Of a stretch of DNA of 64,000 nucleotides, positions 45,561 to 56,763 are shown piece by piece. Under the pieces are notes generated by a model. It did no database searches. It saw only the letters and a list, made by a program, of their open reading frames with translations, and had not been told where the DNA came from. This DNA comes from Forficula auricularia. Lineage: Eukaryota; Arthropoda; Insecta; Dermaptera; Forficulidae. Made by a program: the position numbers and the translations under genes. The DNA lies in NCBI GenBank assembly GCA_024734495.1, contig JALMQS010000099.1, forward strand, positions 98,559,321 to 98,623,320. Direction: 5' to 3'. Numbering within the stretch: the first letter of the stretch is position 1; the number at the start of each line of letters is the position of its first letter.

Positions 45561-46838
45561 ATATGGGTCATCTTGTTTTTTTGGAAGACTAATTTTATAG
45601 TATTATTCTTGAGTCACCATTTGAACTTCATTGACTACATTTGATTTCTCTTTTAAAAATAATTTAATAAAAATTCATTAATATAATTAAATTATTTGAT
45701 TTTTTTTCATATTTCTGCAAACATCTAACCCCCCCCCCCCTTGCACTAGCCTTCTCCTCCTATAATTTTATAGTTTCTAAAATATGCTCATTAAAAGCTA
45801 ATCTAATGAACAAACATGTTTTCATTATAATTTTAATTAATCTAGTAAAAATTAAAACTTTAATTATTCCATAACAAATTTTCTATATTTAATAAACGCT
45901 GACTAAATTAATTAAATTTCATCGAAATGATCATACTCTTCTAACTATCAAAATATTAATTGTTACGAGCTTTAGCTACCATATTTGTTTAGTTAAAGCC
46001 AGAGAAAACTTTTCTCGAAATTTTCTATGGGGGATAGATCTATTTAATGATAATATAAATAATATTCCTCCCCGAACAAATATAAACTTCACATGGGCCC
46101 TATAAATTATTTCCACGCGCAATATAAGACGTGAATTAATTACATAGGCTATTGATTTTTTGTTTTTTGCCATAATTCATCAAATGATCTTTTTATTATT
46201 ATTAATATACCATAAAATGAAACCAGCTCTGATGATTTATCTATCCATGGCGTTATTTTAATTAACCACTGTTCAGGCTGGATAATTTTTATAATCCCTC
46301 GTAACAATGACAATAATAAATAAGAGCAGAGGCACTATATTCACCCCATCGAAAGAATCTTTTTTGAGGGATGGGGGGAGTACATAGCCCGACCGACGAT
46401 ATTAAAACAGAAAAGTTTGAATCTCTACTTTTTTATACTCCGAAATGTATATAGGAAATCTGGACGACGTTAAAAGTTTTTATTTTGGACAAATATGAAA
46501 TATAGGCATATTAATAAATCTATATAATAAATAATGAAAAATGCTTTATTTAGAGTTATTTCAAGTATATGTGAGGATTTAGTTGTTTTTATTATTAATT
46601 TTAATAATAAATCTTTAAAAAAAATTTCTTTCAAAAAAATAAAATCTTTTAATTTATTCATATTTTTTAATTAATCCCTTCATCAGTATTTATCTAAGCC
46701 TTAATACACAAATACACTTGACAAATTATAGGATTTCAAAAAAAAAAAAATCTTATAAATTTTATTTTAGTTTGAGAGTATTAAATAAAAAAATGATTAA
46801 ATTAACACCATTAATTATTGTCTTAATACGTTAATTCT
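45561..46838. other. no recognised feature
   Basis: AT-rich, with a run of about 12 C near 45729-45740. Short frames at 45976-46173 and 46470-46661 have no motif. Confidence 0.45.
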
Positions 46839-47017
46839 GGGGGTCGGGTAGGCTAGGCGGTAGCATGTCAGCCAGCTAACCAAGAGGACCCGAGTTCGAA
46901 TCCGGCTCGAGGCATCCGGCTAAAATCTGACCCCCGAGGTAGAGATAAATTTAAAAATAAAAATAAATAGTATCGTAAATGGCTTATGGCTACCATGGCC
47001 GAAAAGCCAAAAAAAAA
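46839..47017 (+). mobile_element. complete tRNA-derived SINE with 11-bp target duplication
   Basis: The head contains GGCGGTAGCATGTCAGCC (box A region) and GACCCGAGTTCGAATCCGG (box B GTTCGAATCC), spaced as in a tRNA. The body includes TAAAATCTGACCCCCGAGG and ends TGGCCGAAAAGCC plus an A run. It is flanked by ACGTTAATTCT at 46828-46838 and 47018-47028, the direct duplication left by LINE-driven retroposition. At 179 bp it has normal SINE size. Such elements are transcribed by RNA polymerase III from the internal promoter and depend on a partner LINE; the partner is not identified here. Confidence 0.9.
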
Positions 47018-47769
47018 ACGTTAATTCTAAATGATTTACAAACCATTTCAAACTCTCAGAAGTAAGCTATTCACAGCGGCGGATTAACTAATAGGCATTA
47101 TAGGCACGTGCCTATGTCCTCGCGCGCGTTGTGCAGAAAATGGGAAATTTTACTTTTTATATCAATAGAAACGAGCCAATGAACAGTTTTATTCATCTTA
47201 AAATAATAGTTAAATTAAAAGATTTGAATCAGGAGGACAGGAATGATATAGGTACCTACTACATCCGTGTAATTGAAAAGTTTTTGTTTTGCTGAGAGTA
47301 GCAGAGTTGTTGATTCTCATTTTTTTAATTAATAATCAATTTTAGAAATCAAAAAAAGGAGAATTCACTAGCTCTACATCTAAATTCATATTATCACTCG
47401 ATCCCAGAAGGTACGGGAATTAGATTAATTAAAGCAGAAAGAAATCCAAAATTAATAAGCGCTATTGAATCTTTAGAAATTCTAAAGTCATATAACAAGA
47501 ATTCTGACCTCTGTTTAAATAACAGATTCGAATTGACAAATAGCAATCTTCTTGAAATTTACTGTCAAAACAAACAATTTCAGATCAAAGAAACTGGGAA
47601 AAAAGCTCAACAAAACCGCCCCCCCCCCCTCCATTTTTCGACTGTTCTTTGGTAGAAAAAGATAAATATATGGGTGTGTACCGAAAAATGTTTTTTAATT
47701 CTACCTGGCTATTCAGCCGAGAAAGAAAGAAAAAAAATTTCAACAATTTTTTATATCCACGCGATACCG

Positions 47770-47960
47770 AATCTATGAAAAATAATATTTATAATTAAAA
47801 AGACTGATGATGAGGGCCAAGCCTTCGAAACTATAGTATCAAACAAATAAATAATATATATATATACAGATATATAATTTCGATTTATATATGTGTGTAT
47901 GCTTATTTGCATCAAGCAGACGACAACCTCTTTGTTTCTCTTTATACATCCGTGTAACTT
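47770..47960 (+). repeat. foldback-family variant with CTGATGA...GAAACTATAGT motif
   Basis: GACTGATGATGAGGGCCAAG, CCTTCGAAACTATAGTATC (47802-47839), then an AT run, ATTTGCATCAAGCAGACGAC and CTCTTTGTTTCTC. The loop motif is intact apart from stem wobble. Nested inside the 47.1-49.1 kb hAT. Confidence 0.65.
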
Positions 47961-48376
47961 CAACTGGCACAATCTGCTGTTTTTCAGTGTTTAACTGATG
48001 TTGAAAACAAAAACAATTTAAAATCAGATGTTCGGAGTAAAGCTAGTGGTCTTAAAAGATAACTCGAAAAATATGAATCTACTTTTTCAGGGTAGCTATT
48101 CAATGGGAAAATCGCGAAAACCAGGAATTCCAACAACCGGGAAAAAATCGGGAAAAGCCGAGAATTTTGATATATAATCGGGAAAATTGATTTTTTTTTT
48201 AATTGTAATGACTCATCTTGTGTGTATACCATACGCTAAATAAATAAATAATAGATACAAATCCAGAAACACACTTATTTTACATAAATACAAAGATGTA
48301 TTTGTTGTAATGACCAGAGACGTGATGTGAAATAATTAAACTGAATTAAATTAACTCAACATGAGATTTGTGTTTA

Positions 48377-48663
48377 AATTTTTTCTCTTTATATCAAAAC
48401 AAATACCGTGTTTGGTCTCTCTAAAAACTCTTGTATTAGAATCGATAAAAATATCTTGGGAATTAATAATTTAATTTTCTATTAAAATCAAAAATTCAGA
48501 CCACAGGGGCCCTTTGTATAAGTTTCAGATATTTTCGAGGGTGACAAAGTTACATTTTTTCGCATTATTTCAAAACAAATACCATATTTGGTCTCTCTAT
48601 ATTCTCTTGTATTAGAATCGATAAAAATGTCTTGGAAATTTATAGTTTATTTTTCTATTAAAA
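48377..48663 (+). repeat. direct repeat pair (48377-48486, 48568-48663)
   Basis: CAAAACAAATACCGTGTTTGG...TTGTATTAGAATCGATAAAA...TTTTCTATTAAAAT is repeated about 190 bp downstream with small changes. Confidence 0.82.
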
Positions 48664-48756
48664 TTTTCAATGGTGTTTTTCGTTCTTATAATAGTTATAA
48701 CATAAATTTACTTACCATTTTCCAAGATAGTCTGTGATCTATATAGTCTTATTTTT

Positions 48757-49030
48757 AACCGACTTTGAAAGAAATGAAGAGGTTATCAATTCAACGGAAT
48801 GCCTATTTTTTCTTTTCTGTTTGTTCATTTATTTCTCTTTACCACGTGGACCGATTTGGATGATTTTTTTTGCATTGGGTTCAGTCTCGTACCTGATTGG
48901 TCCCGTTTTTTTTCATTGGTATTGGACTTTTTTATGTATGTTCACGCATAACTTCTTTCTTTATGTACCGGTTTCGATGATACTTTTTTATTGGAAAGGG
49001 GATACCTTATCTGGTCAATTCTTTTGGTAT
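48757..49030 (+). mobile_element. second copy of the ACCGAC-ended element, 5' part
   Basis: ACCGACTTTGAAAG, then TGCATTGGGTTCAGTCTCG, ATTGGTCCCGTTTTTTTTC and TTTTATTGGAAAGGGGATAC align with 4231-4500. The right terminus is not seen; the hAT right end follows soon after. The 130-residue frame at 48734-49126 runs through this repeat and is not supported as a gene. Confidence 0.75.
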
Positions 49031-49172
49031 AGGCGTCAAGGCCCCTTCTCGGTCTCTCCCCCTAGTCAAAAATGTCTGTTAGAATTAAAGGTCCGCGAAA
49101 TTTCGTATGCCTATGACCGCGCATAAGCTATGTCCGCCACTGGCTATTCACATGATTTATTCATTCAAAGTT

Positions 49173-49930
49173 CAGATTTTTTTTATGATAATGATGAGAG
49201 AAGGAGTTACACCAAAAAGGTGCAACCCTAAAAGGCCTGGGTTGGCCCCTCCATCATGAAAAGAAGAAGAAAGAATTTTATGGGTTGGGCGGGAGTCGAA
49301 GGTATCTGTGGATACGGGTCTTAAATAGCTGAAGGTTATAAGTCGCGGGAAAGATGGTGGCAGGGAGCGAGTTCCAGTCTCTGGAGGTCATAGGGATAAA
49401 AGAGTTGGCGAAAGCGCTTGTTCGATTTTTATCCAATTTGACAGCGAAGGGGTGCTGAGCGTTAGAAAACCGCGTGTTTCTCGTAAAGAGAGCATTAGGG
49501 GGGATAAGACTGAACAGACACCGTGATAGTTTCTGTAGTACAAGGAAAAGGCAGAAACGGTTCTTCGGTGAGCCAGGGAGTCGAGTGAGTTGGTTAGAGC
49601 CGGGTCTCCTATTAATTTAATTGCTGGCTTCTGAATTGCATCCAGACTAGCAAGAGAATGCTTGGAGGCACCCCTCCACAGATGAGAGCCATATTCGCGA
49701 CAGGGACGAATTTGAGCCTTATACAGTATAAGAAGTTGACTGGGAGTAAAACAGCGTCTAGACCTAAATAGGAGACCAAGCTTGCGCGCTGCAGCTTAAG
49801 CAATAGTTGAGATATGGTCATTCCACGAAAGGTCAGACCCTAGAGTTACGCCTAGCATTGAAATTTTATCCCTGAATTCTAGTGAGTTTGAGTCGAATGG
49901 CAAGAAGATATAACCCCTATCGTGATTTTC
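49173..49930 (-). pseudogene. jockey/CR1-like LINE reverse transcriptase, C-terminal third
   Basis: Best-preserved LINE in the window. Minus-strand frames, joined only by eye across shifts, give in order MLGVTLGSDLSWNDHIS, ARKLGLLFRSRRCFTPSQLL, LYKAQIRPCREYGSHLW, SLDAIQKPAIKLIGDPALT, SLDSLAHRRTVSAFSLYYRN, then SRDWNSLPATIFPATYNLQ and FKTRIHRYLRL. This is the post-palm and thumb-to-C-terminus region of jockey/CR1-type reverse transcriptases; the catalytic F-A-D-D lies upstream and is missing. Stops and frameshifts show a dead copy. The A-rich 3' tail (T run at 49178-49185) coincides with that of the copy at 1149-1595. The frame at 49612-49821 is the wrong phase of the same region. Confidence 0.88.
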
Positions 49931-50478
49931 GTAAATAGATTGAAGGTTAATAATTTTTTAATTATTTTGAAAGTTAGAATGAAAATCGTTTTATTTTTCA
50001 CTATTTAGATTTGTTTCGATATCCATCTGTTCTACTTTCTCGGAATCTCCAACTTGTTCCCTATTCATTCACCCCGAAAGCCTTCTTTCTCATCCATCTG
50101 CCTCCACCCACGCACCGCTTGCCTCATTCGTTATGTCCGAATTCCCATCAAGCAACTATAAAAGAATTAGATTTTTTCTCCTTCTCTTTTCCTCTTTTCG
50201 TATTTCTTTATCTCGACAGTCATTTGGTTTCCTCTCGAAGAAAATTAAACTGTCAAAAACTTTTTAGTTTTTTTTTTCTTTTCTCCAACTCGAATAATTC
50301 TTTTAGTTACAAAATACTGATTTTAAGATCTGATTGAAGAAGAGACAGCTCTTTTATTATTTATTAGTTATAATGAGTAGCTTAAAATACCAAGTAAAAT
50401 TATTAATTATAAAGTATATACTAAATAATAAAACACGGGTCTCGCGAAATTTAAACGTCAACCCCCATCGTCAGGAGC
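49931..50478. other. no recognised feature
   Basis: The 108-residue frame at 50011-50337 is pyrimidine-rich and F/S/L-biased, with no motif. Confidence 0.45.
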
Positions 50479-50627
50479 CAGTGTTGCCATTTTCAGACAA
50501 CAAGGCTCTGATCCTAACTAAAGTAGCAACTAAGCGAAGACGGAGTTGCCATATTAGTAGATATGATTCCTCTATAACTATACCTACTATAGCACTTTTC
50601 TCTGCTGAGCAAAAAACGGCAACAGTG
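50479..50627. mobile_element. 149-bp short TIR element
   Basis: CAGTGTTGCCATTTT and its near complement AAAACGGCAACAGTG bound a GC-raised interior. No target duplication is visible. The overlapping plus and minus frames (50334-50719) are translations of it. Confidence 0.6.
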
Positions 50628-50923
50628 TCTCCTAGTATATGAGGGTTACTTCTATTTTCGTAACACCAACAATAGTTTCTTCTTGAAACATTCCTTTCAA
50701 AAAAGATCAAATATACCAATATAGAGAAATTGAAATAGATTAATTTTGAATAAGTTAAATTTTTTTATTTTACAATATTTTTTAAGAGTCTAAATTTTGA
50801 GGTGAAGGTGTAATATTATTGTTCATTTATAAAGAAGTAGTCATATCTCATAACTGGTATGTATATCCTAAGTAAATTAGATTTCAAACTCATTTGTTGA
50901 ACCAATCCTATGGAACTAAATAG

Positions 50924-51138
50924 ATTTTCGAAATATCTTTTTTATATATTTCTGAAAATATATTAAAAATATAAAAATTTTGTGTTAAATTTATATAAAG
51001 TGTATATGTTTTCTATATATTCTTAAAATATAAACTATTTTTAGGTCGCTGTAATATAAATTTTATATAAATTTAACACAAAAATTTTATATTTTTAATA
51101 TATTTTCAAAAAATATATAATAAACATATTTCGAAAAT
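50924..51138. repeat. 215-bp AT-rich foldback
   Basis: ATTTTCGAAATAT...AAAATTTTGTGTTAAATTTA and its complement form ~75-bp arms around a ~60-bp centre. Confidence 0.8.
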
Positions 51139-52369
51139 ATATTTATTTCCATACGGGAATCTCCAATTTTTGGTTCAAGTCAGACTTTCAGGGCCCAAAA
51201 TAAGTAAGGAAAGAGCTTCGAAAAAATGGTTAAATCTCAAAGTCCAAAAACCCAAATAGGGTGACCTTTAGCAAGCATATTGGCTCTTATTTAATTTAAT
51301 ATAGGGAAGAGGGCTTAAAAATTGAAATCATCACTTAAGTTCAGAAAACCTAGAAAACTGAATTTAAACAAAGTGGTAGGTTCTTATAAATAAGTGTGTG
51401 AATATTCGGGGCCAGAAATTGGGGGGAGAGCGTTTTAAAAATATATAATCTATAAATTTAAAATTTGAATCAGATTTAAGACTTAAAAATTGAATTTTAG
51501 ATAAAAAATTATTATTTTGAATTATATTGTATTTATTTATTATTTTTTACTCTTTTTTACCAAGAGCTCTGTTAGTGCCGGGCCATTCACCTAGTCTATT
51601 TAAGTGAAAGTGAAAATTTTATCGTAATATTGGAAATGATAGAGTATGAGGGATATATATTTAAATCGCATATGAGACATAAATCATTGGGAATGGCATA
51701 CGAGGAAAAGGGCGGGAAATGAAAACGGTTGTAACGGCTAGAAGAGTTGCGCAGAATTGCCTCAAGGGGGTGTCGAACTGAGATAGAAATATTGTTTGCG
51801 TGCTCCACGCAAATCCAAACCAGATAGGCAATTATCCATCAATAGATAATGCTTGACGCTCTGATTTGACTCGCATAGTTCCTTTTCTTTTTTATCGATC
51901 CCCAAACAAGATGGATGTCTTTCAAAAGTGAATGAAATGGGGGACGACGAGGGGGATGGGCGAAAGGGGCTGGCTGGTTGGCAATAAATGGCCGGATCGG
52001 GGACCAACTGAAGCGGAAATAAATAAGACAAGATGTTTTGAGTAAACTCCACGTCGGAGTAACTTCAAGATGGCTCAAGTTGGCGAGTCAAAGAAAAACG
52101 TTGACTCTATAGTCTATATATTTCCCTAATGCACGATTATGAGAGAAAAAAAGACATGAAAGAAAAAAAAAGAGGAAAACATAATTTGAAAGCTTTTTGC
52201 CTGGATAAGCCCGAGAAACCGAAGAGTCATATTTGGGTAGAAATAAGTAAATTAATTTTTTTTATTTAATTTAAGAAAAAATTTATTAGAGATTAGAAGC
52301 TTAGAAATTTAAAAACTTGATAAAAGTTTTTTTAATATAATTAAATGCTAGAAAGCTGATATTTCTTCA
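51139..52369. other. unassigned; GC-raised patch at 51700-52080
   Basis: Overlapping minus-strand frames (51596-52078) include a proline/serine-rich stretch (FRPSPSSSPISFTFERHP) in non-AT-rich DNA. No domain, splice or start evidence lets me call a gene. 51139-51590 is AT-rich with nothing visible. Confidence 0.4.
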
Positions 52370-52660
52370 CATCGGACCACACTGCGATCGAATTTATTAA
52401 TTAGGGAAAGCGCGGAGAGGCTTATTCGATGAGCAAATGAGCATGAATCAAAGGAGCTTGTAAGGGTCGGTTCATCTATTATGATCATTTTAGAATTGCA
52501 TCCTGTGTGACAAGTAATCCTTGGAGATCCCTCTCAAAATATGCTAGTTATATCAAGACAGGGGCTGATTTGATCCTTGTAAAGGGTAAGAAGTTTCAGT
52601 GAAGCAGAGCAGAATAACTCCTTGACCTGAAAAGAAAACGTATATTCCGAAAAATAAAGA
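52370..52660 (-). pseudogene. jockey/CR1-like LINE relic, degraded
   Basis: Minus-strand frames read CSASLKLLTLYKDQISPCLDI (broken near the start), then DEPTLTSSFDSCSFAHRISL and SALSLINKF. They match LLILYKAQIRPC, DPALTNSLDSLAHRRTVSA and the following FSLYYR of the copy at 49.2 kb. No frame remains open through it. Confidence 0.68.
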
Positions 52661-52687
52661 TAATAAAACCGACATATCGGCTTAAAC

Positions 52688-52757
52688 CAGGCCTGGCCAA
52701 CATAAATCGCACCGCGGGTGGCATTGACGACATAAACATTTCCAAGGGCCGGACACA
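52688..52757. mobile_element. hAT-like terminus
   Basis: CAGGCCTGGCCAACATAAATC with a following GGGCCGGACACAAATAAG is typical of hAT termini. No partner end found. Confidence 0.55.
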
Positions 52758-53311
52758 AATAAGAATAATTTAAATTTTTTTTTTTAATATTTTTTTCGAG
52801 ATATGGCTTTACAACGAATTTCGTATTTAGTGATTTTTATTGTTAGTGAATTCAATAATAGACTGAAAGTTTTCAATTAGTTTAAATGTGCAAAAAAACA
52901 ATATTACAGCCAGATATTAAATGAAAACATGCATGACCCAATAACAAAATGTAGGTATTTATATGGTAATAACCAATATTAAAAATAGTTTTAACTCTCA
53001 AAATTATTATTATTATTATTATTTCAGTGATATTACAAAACATATCTACATTTTTAATATTCAACAATTCAGAGCGTTTGATTAGAATGCATAACCTAGA
53101 ACACACAGGCGGAGCTTTTTCTTTGTAATCTTCTCCCTTCCCCTCTTTTTGGCCACTATTAATTTCACATAGAGAGCCATTTTCATAAGGTAAATAGTTT
53201 TAACTATCAAAACTATTAGTCAAGTTACATACATCGAAGAATATTTCAAGTCTTATTTTAAAATAACAAACAGATACTCTGATTGATCTGTGATTTTATA
53301 GATAATTTTTC
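52758..53311. other. no recognised feature
   Basis: Includes an (ATT)n microsatellite near 53002-53022; nothing coding. Confidence 0.5.
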
Positions 53312-53353
53312 TTACATGTCAGAAAGTTGCTCTATTCACCTTCTGACATGTAA
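53312..53353. repeat. 42-bp hairpin, perfect 13-bp arms
   Basis: TTACATGTCAGAA and TTCTGACATGTAA around a 16-base loop; inner bases shared with hairpins at 1028 and 61466. Confidence 0.8.
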
Positions 53354-54296
53354 AAAATACTGATAACATCTAATGCATATCGTCGCTGACCTAACAAAAC
53401 CTCGTAAATTCGATTTTTGGTCAAATACGTATTATACGTTTATACCGACCAACTTTTCATGGCTCATCTGTCTATTGAATAATAAATTCTATTCCAATTT
53501 AATTTCGCGCTACGGGCAAATAATAAATATTGCATTGTATTTGTATGTATTGTTGTTTAAAATGATTTTTCTTCTTTTCTGGCAAACAATGAATTTAGGA
53601 CTTACGAGATTTTGTAAGACCAGAGACGATATGACACTCGGTGAATTTCTTATTAATCTTTAAGCCCTGTAAGGTAAAGTCTAATCACTTTTTCTTTATA
53701 AAGGATTTTTTTTTCTCTGTTACTACCCCATCTTTTTGTATCTCTATTGTATTTATATATCTATGGGTTTCATTCGAATTTTATATAGGTATATAATTTC
53801 TTTGATCACTTAATGGACTTGAAATCTTTCGTTTATATCCGAATTTAGACAATAAAAGCTTTTTTTAGCAATAATCGGATTACCTTCTATGATAAAGTAA
53901 AGCTTTATTAAAATTTAAACAGATTTACTTCTCTGATATACCATATAACAATAAAAAACAAAACAAGTAAAAACAAAAAAGAATTATTTGTTTAGGTAAA
54001 CAGTTTGATGTTTTATTTTTCACAATTTTAAATTTCAAAAGAATTTGTTATTCGTATTGTTTTTTTTGTTTATTTGTTTGAGAGGTTTTATATAATTCGA
54101 TGCAATGGTTTTACTCACAATAATTGTATTTTAGACAAAAGCTACTTCTAAAATCAGACATTTTTAAAATAATACTCTCTTTTTGAAAAAAATATTATTC
54201 ATGAATCAAAAACTGTTATACATAGGAGTAATCTCAAGTAAATGTAAACTTTTCCAAAGCTGGTGATTTGGTAAGATAAAACCATTAAAGATTTTT
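53354..54296. other. no recognised feature
   Basis: The 96-residue frame at 53373-53663 is somewhat less biased than neighbours, with a possible membrane segment (MIFLLFWQTMNLGL), but no family or context supports it. Confidence 0.4.
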
Positions 54297-54746
54297 CGGT
54301 ACTTACGTATTAACGCCACCGCAGCTACAGATTTGGCGGTTTTTAAGCTACTGACGACTGATTTTTTTAGAAAATAAATATTAATTAAAAAATAATTAGT
54401 AAATACCCAAAAAAATTTGAATATGTAAAAGTCGTTGCCGGTTCGGTTAAGATATATTCAGTTCGGCTCGGTTCGGCTCTTATGACTTCATTATGGGTTG
54501 GTTTTTAGGTGATTAGGTTGGCGTTATATAACTTAACCGAACCTTCCAAAGTTTGTTCGGGAACCCAATTTTTTTTCTAAATGATGAATAGAACCGAACC
54601 TATGAAAAGTTCTAAAAGTGAAAATTGCCAACGCCCACTGGCGCTCACTTGAGACAATTTGAGACATCACATAAACTCAATTTCAGTTCAAATTTGTAGT
54701 TTAAAATTTTATTTGTAGCTGCGGTGGCGTTAATACGTAAGTACCG
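54297..54746. mobile_element. 450-bp element with perfect 33-bp TIRs
   Basis: CGGTACTTACGTATTAACGC...GCAGCTACA (54297-54329) has an exact complement at 54714-54746. Inside are two copies of a GGTTCGGTT/AACCGAACC block in opposite orientation. Flanks share only a T run (TTTT), so the target duplication is uncertain. No coding sequence. Identical TIRs suggest recent activity. Confidence 0.9.
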
Positions 54747-56350
54747 ATTTTCCTTTACAGCCATTCGATTTTTTGAAATTAGAAATCTCAAAATTCAATT
54801 ACTTATTTATATTGGAAATCCAAACATTTTGGAACTGGAATGAACTTTCTACGTCTTTGTATTATTATGGTTATTGGAATACAGACACACAAAGAATTTT
54901 TCAATTTTTGGCTAAATTCAATACTTCGGCATCACATCAATAACTTAAATACACATGACATCCGATGATTTTTTCACGAGTAAAAAATTGGTGTATACTA
55001 TTAGATTTTATTACGACGAATTTCTACAATGTGAAAGTTAGCACTTATGTTCGTCAAAATGTGCCAAATTTAATTTTTTATTTTTATATTAAATTATAGT
55101 ATTTATCATTGTTTATCATCATTACTATTGCTAATCATGAAAGGCATACAAAAGAGAGCTTCTTCTTTTGGTGGGACACTTCCGATTAGGTACTACTAAT
55201 TATCCCGCTGTTTTTACATCTTCCAAAATGTCCCTCTTTTTAATAGATAAACTCATTTTTCCTGATTTGACGATATGACATAGTTTTTCAACAATAAATA
55301 AATTTTGGACAGCCAAATCATCAATTAAGCGTTATAACAATTAAAGATATGCTTAGTCTAAAAGTTTATTGTAACCATTTCTACAACAGTTTTGAACTAT
55401 AAAAAATTCATCCAATTAGTGTAACTTGTGGATTTTTATTTTTTTTCACTTAAATATTTAATTGAATAAAAAAATATGTAACTTCCCTTTTTAACCTTCA
55501 TGAAATCAGGTCCCATAGATATAAAATATTACCATTCAAAAAATAAAATTTGAAGTTGCCCCTTGATGGGAACCAATTTTATATTCCTTAATTTTTTACT
55601 TTATTTAAAAAAAGATCGTTTCAAAATCAGAAAATTATTTTAATTCTCTCTATTTTAGCTAATACGTTAAATCCACCTTGTATAAACCCTTGCTTAAATA
55701 CGAAATTCGAGTTATAAAAGAATAACTAAAGTTGTTCAATTTTACGATATCTTGAATGTTCCTTCTCTCTTAAAGGCTTAATAGCCCTTGTATCGGGTCT
55801 CTTAATTGTCCCCTACAGCAGACTATACTGGCTTAATAGAACAAGATGGCGTGCCTGAAAAGGTGTCGATGTGTTAAATGACCAGCTGGAGAGATTAGGG
55901 GGGGTTTCATTGGGGGTGTTTGGATGTGATGGAGTTTCCGGGTACGGATTGCATTCAATCGATTATAGGGGGCCTCTGGCGACGACGTGGGCTGCTTACA
56001 AATTACAAGATGATCCCCTTCCTTTGATTCTATTTATTTTTACTAAATAAAAGCGAAAAAATACGAAAAAAACAAATAACTAAATAATATAATTTATTCA
56101 CCGACGATAATCTATATTCAATATAATGAAAGAATTAAAAAACATATCTCTTTGATAATCCAATTTTAAAAATATTAAAAATCAAATAAATAAAAAAAAC
56201 TAAAAAATGAAAAAAAAATTATAAACAAGTCATTTTTGAAATTTGAAAAAATATAGGATTTTTTCAAAATTTAAATAGGATGATATCGAAATCAAGTGAA
56301 AGGAAAACATTTCACGGGCAAGGACCAACTGCCCGAAATGCATGTTTGAC
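54747..56350. other. unassigned; GC-raised island at 55790-56010
   Basis: The island contains ACAAGATGGCGTGCCTGAAA, a YY1/Pho-like AAGATGGCG motif in good start context, and AAAAGGTGTC, which could be a 5' splice site after a few codons. A first exon or promoter is possible but unproven. The remainder is AT-rich. Confidence 0.35.
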
Positions 56351-56357
56351 ATATGGC

Positions 56358-56497
56358 TTTTTTTTTTTTTTTTTTTTTTTTTGATTAAATATTTATTTAA
56401 ATTGAAATATAAAAAATAAATAAAATATATAAAAATAAATAAAATTTATAATTCCAGCAGAAGACACACTCTTTTATTGTCTCCTTCAATAAATATT
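56358..56497. repeat. poly-T run and foldback-family right end
   Basis: A T run of roughly 25 bases precedes TTATAATTCCAGCAGAAGAC and CTCTTTTATTGTCTCCTTC, an isolated right half of the GAAGGAGACAATAAAAGAG family. Confidence 0.7.
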
Positions 56498-56763
56498 TAT
56501 TTATTATATGGACGTCATTTTGATAAGAACTCGTGGTGTATTAATTTAATTATAAATAAATATAAGGTAAAACAAGACGTAATGTGAATATAATTAATTA
56601 AATATTTCCCTCTATGAACAACATGGTAACTGAGTAAAAGTAATGAAATGGTCAGGCTATATAACAGAGGTGGCCTCAACGTGGCTCGCGAGCCGCATGC
56701 GGCTCTTCAGTCAATCTCGTGCGGCTCTTGAACTCTCTTGAATAATACTGATTTTAAAAAGTA

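Larger units (their letters stand above)
47074..49142. mobile_element. composite hAT element with 8-bp target duplication
   Basis: Begins CAGCGGCGGATTAACTAAT and ends ATGTCCGCCACTG (complement CAGTGGCGGACAT); GCTATTCA flanks both sides (47066-47073 and 49143-49150). The 2.07 kb contain no transposase but several later insertions: a foldback-family copy (47770-47960), a direct duplication (48377-48663) and a copy of the ACCGAC element (from 48757). CAGTGGCGGA-type ends and an 8-bp duplication place it in the hAT superfamily. Confidence 0.88.

Noticed and set aside
48734..49126. 130-residue plus-strand frame with hydrophobic segments, membrane-protein-like
   Set aside because: It runs through a copy of the ACCGAC-ended repeat; the equivalent repeat at 4.28 kb gives a similar frame. 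Its hydrophobicity comes from T-rich DNA.
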